A stretch of DNA of 64,000 bases, from positions 124,001-188,000 of the forward strand of contig NZ_WUFT01000012.1 in NCBI RefSeq assembly GCF_010668805.1. The letters run 5' to 3'. The DNA comes from Rhizobium phaseoli. Its GTDB lineage: Bacteria; Pseudomonadota; Alphaproteobacteria; Rhizobiales; Rhizobiaceae. Shown here piece after piece: positions 1-8,070 of the stretch (within the stretch, counting starts at the first letter, position 1; every line of letters starts with the position of its first letter). The position numbers and the translations under genes were made by a program. The notes beneath the pieces are model-generated. The model was not told the origin of the DNA. It worked only from the letters and a program-made list of their open reading frames with translations, and did not search any database.

Positions 1-3
1 TAG

Positions 4-26
4 ATGCTCGGGACAAGCCCGAGCAT
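4..26. repeat. short inverted repeat of the dispersed GCTCGGG family
   Basis: Perfect 9-bp arms (4-12 and 18-26) around a 5-nt loop. The same core, a CTCGGG-N-CCCGAG hairpin, recurs near 42700, 51350 and 51567, so this is one end of a dispersed intergenic repeat. No gene function is inferred. Confidence 0.6.
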
Positions 27-84
27 GGCGGAAGAGGGATTGACCGGCTTTGTCAGTCGTCTGAGCCTCTGCAGGAAACCTTTC

Positions 85-119
85 GAATTGCGCAATTCAA
101 TTATTGAATGCATTGCAAT
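85..119 (+). promoter_or_regulatory. cluster of three overlapping palindromes upstream of the toxin-antitoxin pair
   Basis: Three dyads lie side by side in an AT-rich stretch: GAATTGCGCAATTC (85-98, perfect), ATTCAAT-T-ATTGAAT (95-109, perfect arms) and ATTGCAAT (112-119, perfect). Type II antitoxins usually repress their own promoter through such sites, so this is the likely operator region. The DNA-binding protein is inferred, not shown. Confidence 0.55.
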
Positions 120-131
120 CTATAATTAAAT

Positions 132-160
132 GCATATCCTTGGCTTGAACGAGGATATGC
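132..160 (+). promoter_or_regulatory. inverted repeat covering the ribosome binding site of the antitoxin gene
   Basis: GCATATCCT (132-140) and AGGATATGC (152-160) are perfect 9-bp complements with 11 nt between them. The second arm contains the AGG ribosome-binding core just upstream of the ATG at 162. In RNA this hairpin would hide the Shine-Dalgarno sequence; in DNA it could be another operator half-site pair. Confidence 0.5.
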
Positions 161-161
161 C

Positions 162-623
162 ATGACCGCGGAAACCATCGATCATTCGACCCTTGCCCGT
201 CTTGTCGATGCAGGAGCGGTCGAGGCCGCGCATGTCGTCGGCAAAACCGGCGGCTGGTCGGTCGTCATTCGTTACGGCAAATCAGAGCGTCCGCTCGCCG
301 CCCAACGCAGCCGGCAGGTGCGTGTATTCAAGCGCATGGATACCCTGGTTTCTTATCTCAAGGATGTCGGCATCTCGCAGTTCGATGTCGATGCGGCCGG
401 TTACGCCCCTCAGACGGCGTTGCGGCCGGATCGGGCCGCGGCTCTGCGTCGGACCCATGAGGCGGCGGAATACGACAAATGGTTCCGCGAACAGGTTGAG
501 GAAGCAATCCGCGAAGCCGATGATCCGAACGCTATCTGGATTAGTGCGCAGGACGCCGAAGGGCGAATGGACAAGCTTCGGGCCGAACTGCTGGCGCAGT
601 TGGAATCTGGAGATAAGGCTTGA
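162..623 (+). CDS. PaaA2-like antitoxin with a ParC-like N-terminal region
   Basis: 153 aa, ATG start behind GAGG. The C-terminal part (about residues 101-150, from AAEYDKWFREQVEEAI to the ML/RAEL helix) resembles the small antitoxin PaaA2, which binds ParE2. Residues 1-80, with AHVVGKTGGWSVVIRYG and RQVRVFKRMDTLVSYL, resemble ParC-type plasmid stability proteins. PaaA2 itself is only about 60 aa, so this is an extended or fused form. The stop overlaps the toxin start by 4 nt, indicating translational coupling. It most likely neutralises the downstream toxin. The family match is from recalled motifs. Confidence 0.65.
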   Translation: MTAETIDHSTLARLVDAGAVEAAHVVGKTGGWSVVIRYGKSERPLAAQRSRQVRVFKRMDTLVSYLKDVGISQFDVDAAGYAPQTALRPDRAAALRRTHEAAEYDKWFREQVEEAIREADDPNAIWISAQDAEGRMDKLRAELLAQLESGDKA

Positions 624-910
624 TCGTCAAGTGGCTGCACCATGCTCTTCTGGATCGGGAAAGTCAGGTTCGGCAGATCTTCGCCCAAAATCCAAAAGCT
701 GCAATCGCGTTGGATGATGTTATCCGACATCAGGCCAAAATGCTCGCCGATCACCCCGAGGCAGGACGCGGCGGCCGTCTCAGTGGAACGCGGGAATTGG
801 TCATCCCGCGCACAGCATTTCTGCTGATCTATCGCATCGACAGAGAAGCCCAGAGGGTGGAAATACTGCGCCTTCTTCATGGCGCCCAGCAATGGCCGCC
901 GCAACGCTGA
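620..910 (+). CDS. RelE/ParE family toxin
   Basis: 96 aa, TTG start overlapping the antitoxin stop (TTGA). The C-terminal half carries the family pattern: a GTRELVI strand, an aromatic LLIYRI strand and the terminal RLLHGAQQWP. ParE toxins poison DNA gyrase, while related RelE proteins cleave mRNA on the ribosome. The HGAQQWP ending fits the ParE branch. Length and order (antitoxin first) are typical. The pair may stabilise this region or serve in stress responses; which one cannot be told from sequence. Confidence 0.85.
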   Translation: MIVKWLHHALLDRESQVRQIFAQNPKAAIALDDVIRHQAKMLADHPEAGRGGRLSGTRELVIPRTAFLLIYRIDREAQRVEILRLLHGAQQWPPQR

Positions 911-917
911 ATGCGTT

Positions 918-1385
918 TTACTGTGCCATCTGCGGCTGCTTTGCCGCCCGGGCCGCGGTCAGTTCTGCCGTCGTGTGGTTGAGGCGGTCGGCGAGAACGC
1001 GCATGATTTCGACCGCCATTTCGGGGAAGTCGCTGAGCAGCTTCAGAAAATGCTCCTTGCTGATGCGCAGCACTTCGAGCGCCGAGGTGGCGCGTACCGT
1101 TGCCGTGCGCGAGACATCGCAGAGGATGGCGATTTCGCCGACGATGGAATTGAGCTCGACATCGGCGACCTTGATCTCGCCGGCCGGCGAGGAGACGATG
1201 ATGTCGGCGGTGCCGGAAAGAATGACATAGGCGGCGTCGCCGACATCGCCTTGATGGAAGAGGTTCTGACCGGCCTTGTAGGTCATGCGGTCGGAGGTGA
1301 AGGCCAAAAGCTTGAGCTTGGCTGGCGCAATCCTCGAAAAGATCGGCACCCGTCGCAGCATTTCGACTTCGTCTCTCAACAGCAT
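918..1385 (-). CDS. single-domain cyclic nucleotide-binding protein
   Basis: 155 aa. Residues 10-120 form one cNMP-binding domain of the Crp type, with the phosphate-binding cassette SIVGEIAILCDVSRTATVRA (about 80-99), including the conserved Gly-Glu and Arg. There is no helix-turn-helix, so it is a sensor or adaptor rather than a transcription factor. The C-terminus is a short Ala-rich helix. It lies 98 bp downstream of the degenerate ABC exporter gene and is the last gene of that minus-strand cluster, so it may make glycan synthesis or export respond to cAMP. Three cyclase-fold proteins are encoded elsewhere in the window. Confidence 0.8.
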   Translation of the reverse strand: MLLRDEVEMLRRVPIFSRIAPAKLKLLAFTSDRMTYKAGQNLFHQGDVGDAAYVILSGTADIIVSSPAGEIKVADVELNSIVGEIAILCDVSRTATVRATSALEVLRISKEHFLKLLSDFPEMAVEIMRVLADRLNHTTAELTAARAAKQPQMAQ

Positions 1386-1483
1386 GAGCGTTTCAATCCT
1401 CTGACGCCTGGTTCGTGGAACCAGCCGTCTTCAATTCCGGGCGTCCCGCCGGGAACACCTACCATCGCCGCCCCAATAGAATA

Positions 1484-4198
1484 TTACGATAACAGTTCCT
1501 TGAACATCCCGTTTTTCTCGGAAAGTTCCGGATAGTTTCCGGCTTCCGCCAGCCCGCCGCGGTCGAAGAGCAGGATCCGGTCGAACACCTCCGCCATCCG
1601 GGCATTGGAAAGCACCCAGATGATTGCCGGACGATGGCCCTCCTCGTGCAGATCCTCGACGATGTTGCGGGTGATCTGATCCTGGACGCGTTGGTCGAGC
1701 GCCGATAGCGGCCGATTGAAGATGAAATAGTCCGAGCGTTTCAACAGCGCGCGGGCAAGGTTCAGTTTCTGGCGCTGCACCATGGTCAGCCGCTTGCCGC
1801 CGGAGCCGACGTCGAATTCGAGGCCGATCGACAGGACATCGTCATAAAGATCGAGCGCGTCGAAGAGTTCGCCCATGATGCCGCGGATGCGATCGGAGGC
1901 GTCGGCCTGCTGATAGGCGATGCGGCCGAAGAGCACATTGTCCATCAGGCTTGCCGACGGGGTGAAACGCTCGGCGTCGTAGCGTTCGATCAGCTCGGCG
2001 AGATCGGCCGGGATATGTTCGTGGAACTGCTTGCGGGCGCTGACGATCTTGCCCATCAGCTCGTCCGTCAGCAAGCCGAAGCGGTGGCGCGGCTCGATAT
2101 AGGCAAAACTCAGCCGGATGATCGCCGACCGTTCCTCGGGCGTCGCGTCTTCGAAGCGGCGGCTTTGCAGTTTCTGCAGCAGCGCCTGATAGGTCGGAAT
2201 GTCATCCGCCGTCATGAAGGTCAGCTGCTGGAAGAACGGATGGTCCGGCGGCAGATCGTGGAAGAGTTCCACCGCATTCTCGGCGATCTCCAGGCCCATG
2301 GCATAGAGATCGGTGCTGAGGCCGGTTTCGCGAAACAACTGCTGGAAATAGGGATGCGCGGCCAGCCGGCGATTGGTCATCAGCGGCCGCTTCATCGTGC
2401 CGAAGAGCAGGTTCTCGCCAACCGTGGCCTGGCCGTTATAGGCGTCGAAATCGAAAGGCACGACGATCGTGTCGAGCCCTTCGTCGCGCAGCCGGTCCCG
2501 GAGTGAGGCACGCAGCGCGACGACGTGGTCGCTGACGGCCACATGCACGTCGGTGTTGACGGTCGAGCGCAGCGCCAGATCGAGAATGTCCTGCGAGATC
2601 AACACGGCGTCGAGCACCGGGCGGATCGCTTTCAAAAGGTCTTCCGGCCCGTTGGCGCCGGCTGCCTTATAGTCCACCCAGTCGCTGTTGAGATCGAGCG
2701 TCGGATTGCCGGCCTTCACCGCCTCGATGGAATGCCATTTATATTCGAGTGCTTCCTGCTCGTCGTAGACCGGATCGGTCATCGGCGCGTGCTTGAGGCC
2801 GTAGAGCAGATTGCTGGCGAGCGTGCCATGGAAGAAAAAGGTGTCGGCCGAGGCATAGGAGATGCGCCGGCCGGTGATCGATTCCGGCATATCGAGCAGG
2901 TCCTGCCCGTCGATGGTGATGCGGCCGGAATCCGGCCAGACCATGCGTCCGAGCGCTTCGGCGAAGGCTTCCGCGCCACTGCCGTTCGGGCCGACGATCG
3001 CAACCGTCTCGTTCGGCTTGATCTCGACGGAGACGTGGTCGACCAGACGGGCGCCGCTGTCGTCGGAGAGTGAGAGGTTGGTGACGACGAACGCATGCGT
3101 CAGCGGGCCCACCGGGGCCGTGGCGAGCTCCTGGATGCGGCTGTCGATCAGCGGTTCGACATTGAACTGCTCATAGACCTGCTGGTACTTCACCTGCACG
3201 TCCTGGCGCATCTGGTCCCAGTCGATCAGTTCCTTCAGCGGGCCGGGCAGGTCCTTATAGGCTGATATGACGGCGACGAGCTGGCCAATGTCGAGCCGGC
3301 CCTGCAGCGCCAGGTAACCGCCGATCGCGTAGAACAGGAAAGGCGTGACCTGGGCGAGGAAGTTGTTGATGAACTTCACCAGGAACTTCCACTGGTAAAG
3401 GTCGTAGCGGATCGAAAAGATCCGGCCGAGCCGCGAAGCGATGTCGGCGCGCTCGAGGTTAGACGTGTCGTTGCCGTGGATCGTGCCGATGCCGTCGACG
3501 ATTTCGCCGACCCGGCCGGAAAGCTCGCGTGCCGTCAGCTGCCGCTGGCGGCCGAGGTCCAGCAGCCGCTTGCGCATCCGGGGAATGACGATGGCCTGGA
3601 CGCCGACGATGCCGGCGGCGATCATGCCGAGCCAGAAATTCTGGACGATGATGAAGGCGAGTGCGGTGATCGCCTGGCCGCCGAGAAGGGCGGGCGAGAC
3701 GAAGGCATCGCCGGTGAAACCGCCCATCGGCTCCACCTCGTCCTTGATCATCGTGGCGATCTCGGCCGATTTTACCCGCTTGAAATGGATAGGCGGAAAA
3801 CGCAGCACCCGGTCGACCAGCTCGAAGCGGATACGGCGCAGCATGCGCTCGCCGAGCCGGCCCTTATAGGTGTTGATGTAGAACTTGAAGAGGCCGTTCA
3901 GCACCACCAGCGTCAGGAACACCAAGCTGAGGGCCATCAGCATCTGGAAACGGTTGAGCTGCAGGCCTTGAAAGAACTCGACATGGCCGATCAGCGGGAT
4001 GTCGTAGGCAATGTGCATGAAGGTCTGCCGTGCGCCTGGACCTTCGAAACCGTCACCCTGGATCGGTCCGTTGACGATCTGCTTCGGCAGGTCGAAGGAC
4101 AGGAAGTAGGGCACCATCGAGGCGGCGACGACAGCCAGAATCCACAGCTGCTGCAGCCGCGTGTTCTTCCAGATGTAGCGGGCGAGGCTTTTTTCCAT
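1484..4198 (-). CDS. ABC exporter-like protein with a degenerate, enlarged ATPase domain
   Basis: 904 aa, against about 580-600 for an ABC half-exporter. Residues 1-330 are a type I exporter membrane domain with hydrophobic segments near 17-35, 85-104, 175-205 and 275-298. The nucleotide-binding domain starts near 365, but every catalytic motif is altered. Walker A is GPNGSGAEA (403-411, Lys lost). The Q-loop position is ADTF (451, Gln to Ala). The signature is LTMVQ instead of LSGGQ (804-808). Walker B ends IFNRP instead of LDEP (826-830). The switch His is Asn865. The D-loop SALD (832-835) is kept. About 300 extra residues sit between the Q-loop and the signature. A motif like NLLYG occurs three times (463-467, 596-600, 754-758), as if the segment after the Q-loop had been copied. 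ATP hydrolysis is not expected. Neighbouring glycosyltransferases suggest a glycan-linked role. Confidence 0.8.
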   Translation of the reverse strand: MEKSLARYIWKNTRLQQLWILAVVAASMVPYFLSFDLPKQIVNGPIQGDGFEGPGARQTFMHIAYDIPLIGHVEFFQGLQLNRFQMLMALSLVFLTLVVLNGLFKFYINTYKGRLGERMLRRIRFELVDRVLRFPPIHFKRVKSAEIATMIKDEVEPMGGFTGDAFVSPALLGGQAITALAFIIVQNFWLGMIAAGIVGVQAIVIPRMRKRLLDLGRQRQLTARELSGRVGEIVDGIGTIHGNDTSNLERADIASRLGRIFSIRYDLYQWKFLVKFINNFLAQVTPFLFYAIGGYLALQGRLDIGQLVAVISAYKDLPGPLKELIDWDQMRQDVQVKYQQVYEQFNVEPLIDSRIQELATAPVGPLTHAFVVTNLSLSDDSGARLVDHVSVEIKPNETVAIVGPNGSGAEAFAEALGRMVWPDSGRITIDGQDLLDMPESITGRRISYASADTFFFHGTLASNLLYGLKHAPMTDPVYDEQEALEYKWHSIEAVKAGNPTLDLNSDWVDYKAAGANGPEDLLKAIRPVLDAVLISQDILDLALRSTVNTDVHVAVSDHVVALRASLRDRLRDEGLDTIVVPFDFDAYNGQATVGENLLFGTMKRPLMTNRRLAAHPYFQQLFRETGLSTDLYAMGLEIAENAVELFHDLPPDHPFFQQLTFMTADDIPTYQALLQKLQSRRFEDATPEERSAIIRLSFAYIEPRHRFGLLTDELMGKIVSARKQFHEHIPADLAELIERYDAERFTPSASLMDNVLFGRIAYQQADASDRIRGIMGELFDALDLYDDVLSIGLEFDVGSGGKRLTMVQRQKLNLARALLKRSDYFIFNRPLSALDQRVQDQITRNIVEDLHEEGHRPAIIWVLSNARMAEVFDRILLFDRGGLAEAGNYPELSEKNGMFKELLS

Positions 4199-4367
4199 GG
4201 CTAACCGTCAGCTTGCTGGGAAATTCCGGGGGCCGGGATGGGGAGGAATGTTGAGAACAGGACCATGCAGCCGGACCGCCGATATCGCAATGAAAACAAG
4301 GCGAAGCGACCGGCTGCAGAAACGCCGATTCTCGCCGGAACATTGCTTATATCACAGGAATTTTGGA

Positions 4368-5513
4368 TTAGGCGAGCGATTCGGAAAGCATGGAGCGAAT
4401 GATGCCGGCGGTTTTCTCGGCGCCGTCGAGATCGAGCAATACCGGCTCGCGGCGCGCCGTGGCGAGCGCCTTTTCGACGGCCTCTTTTACGTGGCCCGGG
4501 GTCAGTCCGGTTTCCGGCAGGATATCGGCCAGATCAAGCGCCTGCAGCCGTTCGGCGCGGACCGTCTGCTCGGTCTCGCCGCCGACAACGAAGGGGATGA
4601 GGATCGCCCGGCAATCGGTGCGCAGCAGATCGCCGACCGTGTTATAACCTGCCTGCGAGATTGACACCTTGGCGCCGCGCAGCAGCGAGGGAAAATCCTT
4701 GCGGAAGCGCACCAGCGTCACATTCGCAGGCGCATTCTCTGCCAACGCGGCGAAATCGGCTTCGGGCAGGTTGGGACCCGATATCAGCAGCCAGCGAAGA
4801 TTGGCGGGCAACAACGTCGCCGCCTCTTTCGCCGCGCCGATCAGCGCGGCGCCGACCGCGCCGCCGCCCGCCGATGCGATGATATCGAATGTCTCGGCCG
4901 GTTCAGGTGCCGGCGGCGCTGCGACGAGGCCGGTATAACGCAGCCTGTCGGCGATCTCCGCTGTCCGCGGGAAGGTGTCCTCAAGCCTGACGAAGCTCGG
5001 ATCGCCGTGGACGAGCACGGCATCGAAATGCGCCTTGACCAGGGCGGCGGTCTCCGCGTCGCGGCCGGCCTTGCGGTTTTCCTGCAGGATGTCGCGCACC
5101 GAACTCAGGAGTTTTGGCCGAGGCTCGGCCGTGTCGATTGCGGCAAGCAATGGCAGCAGTTCGAAGCGCATCTGCCGCCGGCCGAAGGGGAAGGCTTCGA
5201 TGATGACGACATCGGGCTTGGCGGCATGGAAGGCGTCAAGCAGCAGATCGCGGCGGGCGTTGAGGAAATCCTCGCCTACTGGCCGGCCATCGGCGTCGGC
5301 GAGGCCGGAGAAACCGGCATTGCTGGCAACGACTGCCGGCAAGGCCACGGTCTTCACACCCTCGCCCGGAAAACCCGGAACCGGCAGGCCGCCGGTGACG
5401 ACGGTGACGTCAAAACCGTCCTTGGCGAGCGCACTGGCGATGCGGCTGGCCCGGGCGATATGGCCGATGCCGAGCAGATGCTGGACGTAGAAGAAGATAC
5501 GCGGTGCCGTCAT
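4368..5513 (-). CDS. MurG-like (GT28-type) glycosyltransferase
   Basis: 381 aa. The ATG at 5513 overlaps the upstream stop in an ATGA, so it is preferred to an in-frame start 15 nt upstream. The N-terminal Rossmann domain opens with YVQHLLGIGHIARASRIASAL, matching the G-x-GH nucleotide-sugar loop of MurG-like enzymes. The C-terminal half has SISQAGYNTVGDLL and PFVVGGETEQ, the region that grips the donor nucleotide. It resembles the predicted glycosyltransferases of COG4671. Donor and acceptor are unknown. It is the third of three translationally close transferase genes and lies 169 bp upstream of the exporter-like gene. Confidence 0.8.
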   Translation of the reverse strand: MTAPRIFFYVQHLLGIGHIARASRIASALAKDGFDVTVVTGGLPVPGFPGEGVKTVALPAVVASNAGFSGLADADGRPVGEDFLNARRDLLLDAFHAAKPDVVIIEAFPFGRRQMRFELLPLLAAIDTAEPRPKLLSSVRDILQENRKAGRDAETAALVKAHFDAVLVHGDPSFVRLEDTFPRTAEIADRLRYTGLVAAPPAPEPAETFDIIASAGGGAVGAALIGAAKEAATLLPANLRWLLISGPNLPEADFAALAENAPANVTLVRFRKDFPSLLRGAKVSISQAGYNTVGDLLRTDCRAILIPFVVGGETEQTVRAERLQALDLADILPETGLTPGHVKEAVEKALATARREPVLLDLDGAEKTAGIIRSMLSESLA

Positions 5514-6757
5514 GACGCCTTCTGCCATTCGGCCTCGAACAGGCCGGTGAGCTGTCTGATGCTGGAGTGATAGTCGAAATCTTCGCGCACCCGCTTTTCG
5601 GCGGCGTCGCCGAGGCGCTTGCGCAGGGCCGGGTCGCGGATCGCCGCCTCCAGCGCTTTGGCAAGCAGCGCCGGATTCTCCGGTGGCACGACCAGGCCGT
5701 TTTCACCGTCGGCCAGCAGCTCCGGCACGCCGGACACCGCCGTCGAGAGGCAGACGAGCCGCTGGCTCGAAGCCTCCACAAGCACGTTCGGCAGGCCGTC
5801 GCGGTCGCCGTTGGCGGCGATCCGGCAGGCAAGCGCGAAGAGGTCGGCCCGGCGGTAATGATCGAGCACGTCTTCCTGCGCCATGGCGCCCTTCCAGACG
5901 ATGCGGTGGGAGAGGCCGAGTTCGGCCGCCAGCGCCTTAAGCCTCGCAAGCTCCTCGCCGCCGCCGATATGCTCCATGCGCCAGTGGAGGTCGGCGGGCA
6001 GAAGGGCCAGCGCGCGCAGCAGCACGTCGTAGCCCTTCTTTTCGACGGCACGGCCGACGCTGACGATGAAGGCGGGATCGGCGGGGTCGCTGCCGGTCCT
6101 GTCCGAACGCTCGCCGGCAAAATGGCCGAATCGGGCAAGATCGAGCCCGTGGTAGCTCAAGTGCACCGCATCCTTGCGGGATGTAAGCGCGCGCATGTGC
6201 TCATAGCCCGTCCTGGTGCAGGTGACGGCCCAGCGGGCGCTGCCGAGCTTCTCGTGCAGCTCCCAGTCGGGCGATGTCCATATGTCCTTGGCATGCGCTG
6301 AACAGGTCCACGGCGTGCCGGTGAGGATGCTGGCATATTCCGTCACCGAAGCCGGCGTATGGATGAAATGGGCATGCAGCCATTCGCCTCCATCCGGCCA
6401 TTCGCGTCCCAGCACCAGTGCCTGGCCAAGACGGCGGAAGCGGTTGCGGGAGAGGTCGCGCTTGAGGTCGGCGAGGAAGCGTTTGATCAGCGCTTTGAAG
6501 CCGGGTTTGGAAAAACCGGCGACCAGGCCTTTCAGCACGCGGATCGGCTCCTCATGCAGATATTCCGGCAGGTAGACGACCCGCGCCTTGATCTCGTCAT
6601 GGACGGGATGGCGCTTCTTGTCGGTCGGCCGGCGCATCGAAATCAGCGTCAGGTCGAAGCCGGCCTTTTCCAGGCCGAGCAGCTCCTGGGCGATGAAGGT
6701 TTCCGAAAGGCGGGGATAGCCTTTCAGCACGACGAGGATTTTGCGGCGTGACGGCAA
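5510..6757 (-). CDS. GT4-type glycosyltransferase
   Basis: About 415 aa if the TTG at 6757 is used; that codon is 8 nt past the stop of the preceding gene and opens the first recognisable strand (RKILVVLKGYPRLSETF). An open frame extends to 7063, but that part overlaps the upstream gene and reads as Arg/Pro-rich shadow sequence. The C-terminal domain has the GT-B signature: FIVSVGRAVEKKGYDVLLRAL, then DGLPNVLVEA with the Glu of the E-x7-E donor site, then SGVPELLADGENGLVVPP. It probably adds a hexose to a surface glycan; donor and acceptor are not predictable. It overlaps the next gene by 4 nt. Confidence 0.8.
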   Translation of the reverse strand: MPSRRKILVVLKGYPRLSETFIAQELLGLEKAGFDLTLISMRRPTDKKRHPVHDEIKARVVYLPEYLHEEPIRVLKGLVAGFSKPGFKALIKRFLADLKRDLSRNRFRRLGQALVLGREWPDGGEWLHAHFIHTPASVTEYASILTGTPWTCSAHAKDIWTSPDWELHEKLGSARWAVTCTRTGYEHMRALTSRKDAVHLSYHGLDLARFGHFAGERSDRTGSDPADPAFIVSVGRAVEKKGYDVLLRALALLPADLHWRMEHIGGGEELARLKALAAELGLSHRIVWKGAMAQEDVLDHYRRADLFALACRIAANGDRDGLPNVLVEASSQRLVCLSTAVSGVPELLADGENGLVVPPENPALLAKALEAAIRDPALRKRLGDAAEKRVREDFDYHSSIRQLTGLFEAEWQKAS

Positions 6758-6765
6758 GGTTTGGC

Positions 6766-7974
6766 CTATTCCGCGCCGACGAGGGAAAGGTGGCTGCCGC
6801 GGCCGTCGATCCATCGGCCAACGGTCTGCGAGATGTGGTCGAGCCCCTCGAGATGCATATTGCTGCCGCTCTTTGACGGCGGCAGCCGCGAGGGCAGGCG
6901 CTTCAGAGCCTCGGCCATGATGGTCGGGTCGACGGACTGTTCCGGCAGCAGCATGTCGACGAGGCCGAGTGAGCTTGCGCGCTTCGCGCGCAGCAACTGT
7001 TCCTCGCGCGGCTTGACGCGCGGCACGATGAGGGCCGGCTTGTCGAAGGAAAGGATCTCGCAATAGGTGTTATAGCCGCCCATGGCGACGACGCCGGTGG
7101 CGCCGTCGATCAGCTCTTCCATGTGGTTGTCGAACTCGATCACCTCGATATACGGGATGGCTTCGCCCTTCTGCACCAGCTTGGCGCGCTCGGCGGCCGG
7201 CATATAGGGTCCGAGCACGACGAGCGCCTTCTGCGTCAGCGTCGGATCGGCCTCATAGGCATTCATCACGTCGTGGACGAGATCGGAGCCGTCGCCGCCG
7301 CCGCCTGTCGTCACCAGGAGGTAATTATCCTTGCGGGCGTTGACCGAGGTCTTGCCCTTGGAGACGCTGCGCTGCAGGAAACCGACGAAATCCATCTTCC
7401 GGCGCAGGCTGGCCGGCACGTCGAGACCAACAAGCGGATCGTAGAAATCAGGCGGGCCATAGACCCAGACGCTGTCGTAATATTGGTCGATCTTCTGCAT
7501 GATGCCGTTCCTCTTCCACTCGGCGTCGAGCAGATGCGGTGCGTCCATGACTTCGCGCAGGCCGAGCACCAGCACGGTGCCGCGCGCCTTGAGATAGGCC
7601 AGCGTATCCTCGACCTCGCCTTTCAATCCCATCGGCTCCTTGTCGACGATGAAAATATCGGGCTGGAAGGTCTCGGCGGTATGGCGGATGCTCGATTCGC
7701 GCATCTTCAGCGTCTCGTGCAGATCGATATGGCTGGCGAGCGAGGTATATTCGCCGTTGCGCAGCTTGATGACGCTCGGAATCTTCACGAAGTCGACGCG
7801 GGCGCGGTAGTCGAAGGCGCCGGCGATCGTGGCCCCCGAAATGATCAGGATGTTGAGGCCGCGATAATCCTCGACCAACGCATGGGCGATGGCGCGACAG
7901 CGCCTGAGATGGCCGAGACCGAAGGTGTCGTGACTGTACATGAGGATGCGTGCATCTTCGAGACGTCTGGACAT
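6766..7974 (-). CDS. predicted glycosyltransferase of the COG4671 type
   Basis: 402 aa from the ATG at 7974, chosen because an AGAAGGA box lies 6 nt upstream; another ATG at 7980 abuts that box. The N-terminus has YSHDTFGLGHLRRCRAIAHAL, a diagnostic G-L-G-H loop of MurG-like predicted glycosyltransferases. The C-terminal half has VVAMGGYNTYCEILSF and PRVKPREEQLLRA, the nucleotide-sugar site. It is a distant paralogue of the gene at 4368-5513. As first gene of the minus-strand cluster it probably leads the transcript that continues through two more transferases and the exporter-like gene. Confidence 0.8.
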   Translation of the reverse strand: MSRRLEDARILMYSHDTFGLGHLRRCRAIAHALVEDYRGLNILIISGATIAGAFDYRARVDFVKIPSVIKLRNGEYTSLASHIDLHETLKMRESSIRHTAETFQPDIFIVDKEPMGLKGEVEDTLAYLKARGTVLVLGLREVMDAPHLLDAEWKRNGIMQKIDQYYDSVWVYGPPDFYDPLVGLDVPASLRRKMDFVGFLQRSVSKGKTSVNARKDNYLLVTTGGGGDGSDLVHDVMNAYEADPTLTQKALVVLGPYMPAAERAKLVQKGEAIPYIEVIEFDNHMEELIDGATGVVAMGGYNTYCEILSFDKPALIVPRVKPREEQLLRAKRASSLGLVDMLLPEQSVDPTIMAEALKRLPSRLPPSKSGSNMHLEGLDHISQTVGRWIDGRGSHLSLVGAE

Positions 7975-8009
7975 GGGCATTCCTTCTGGGGTGAACAACA
8001 TCGTTAGTA

Positions 8010-8040
8010 CCCCCACCGTCCGGAGGCCAAGAGGTGGGGG
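8010..8040 (-). terminator. GC-rich hairpin between the importer operon and the glycosyltransferase cluster
   Basis: CCCCCACC (8010-8017) pairs with GGTGGGGG (8033-8040), 15-nt loop. It lies just after the last importer gene and before the first transferase gene, both on the minus strand. No clear U-tract follows, so it may be a weak terminator or a processing site. Confidence 0.35.
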
Positions 8041-8070
8041 CGGTGCCGTGAGGCGCCGCCGGGTTTCCTG

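Noticed and set aside
2015-2506. long plus-strand open frames antisense to the ABC exporter-like gene
   Set aside because: GC-rich mirror frames; the minus-strand frame has the domain content.
6758-7063. N-terminal extension of the GT4 gene
   Set aside because: Overlaps the previous gene and is Arg/Pro-rich shadow sequence; the glycosyltransferase fold begins at the TTG at 6757.
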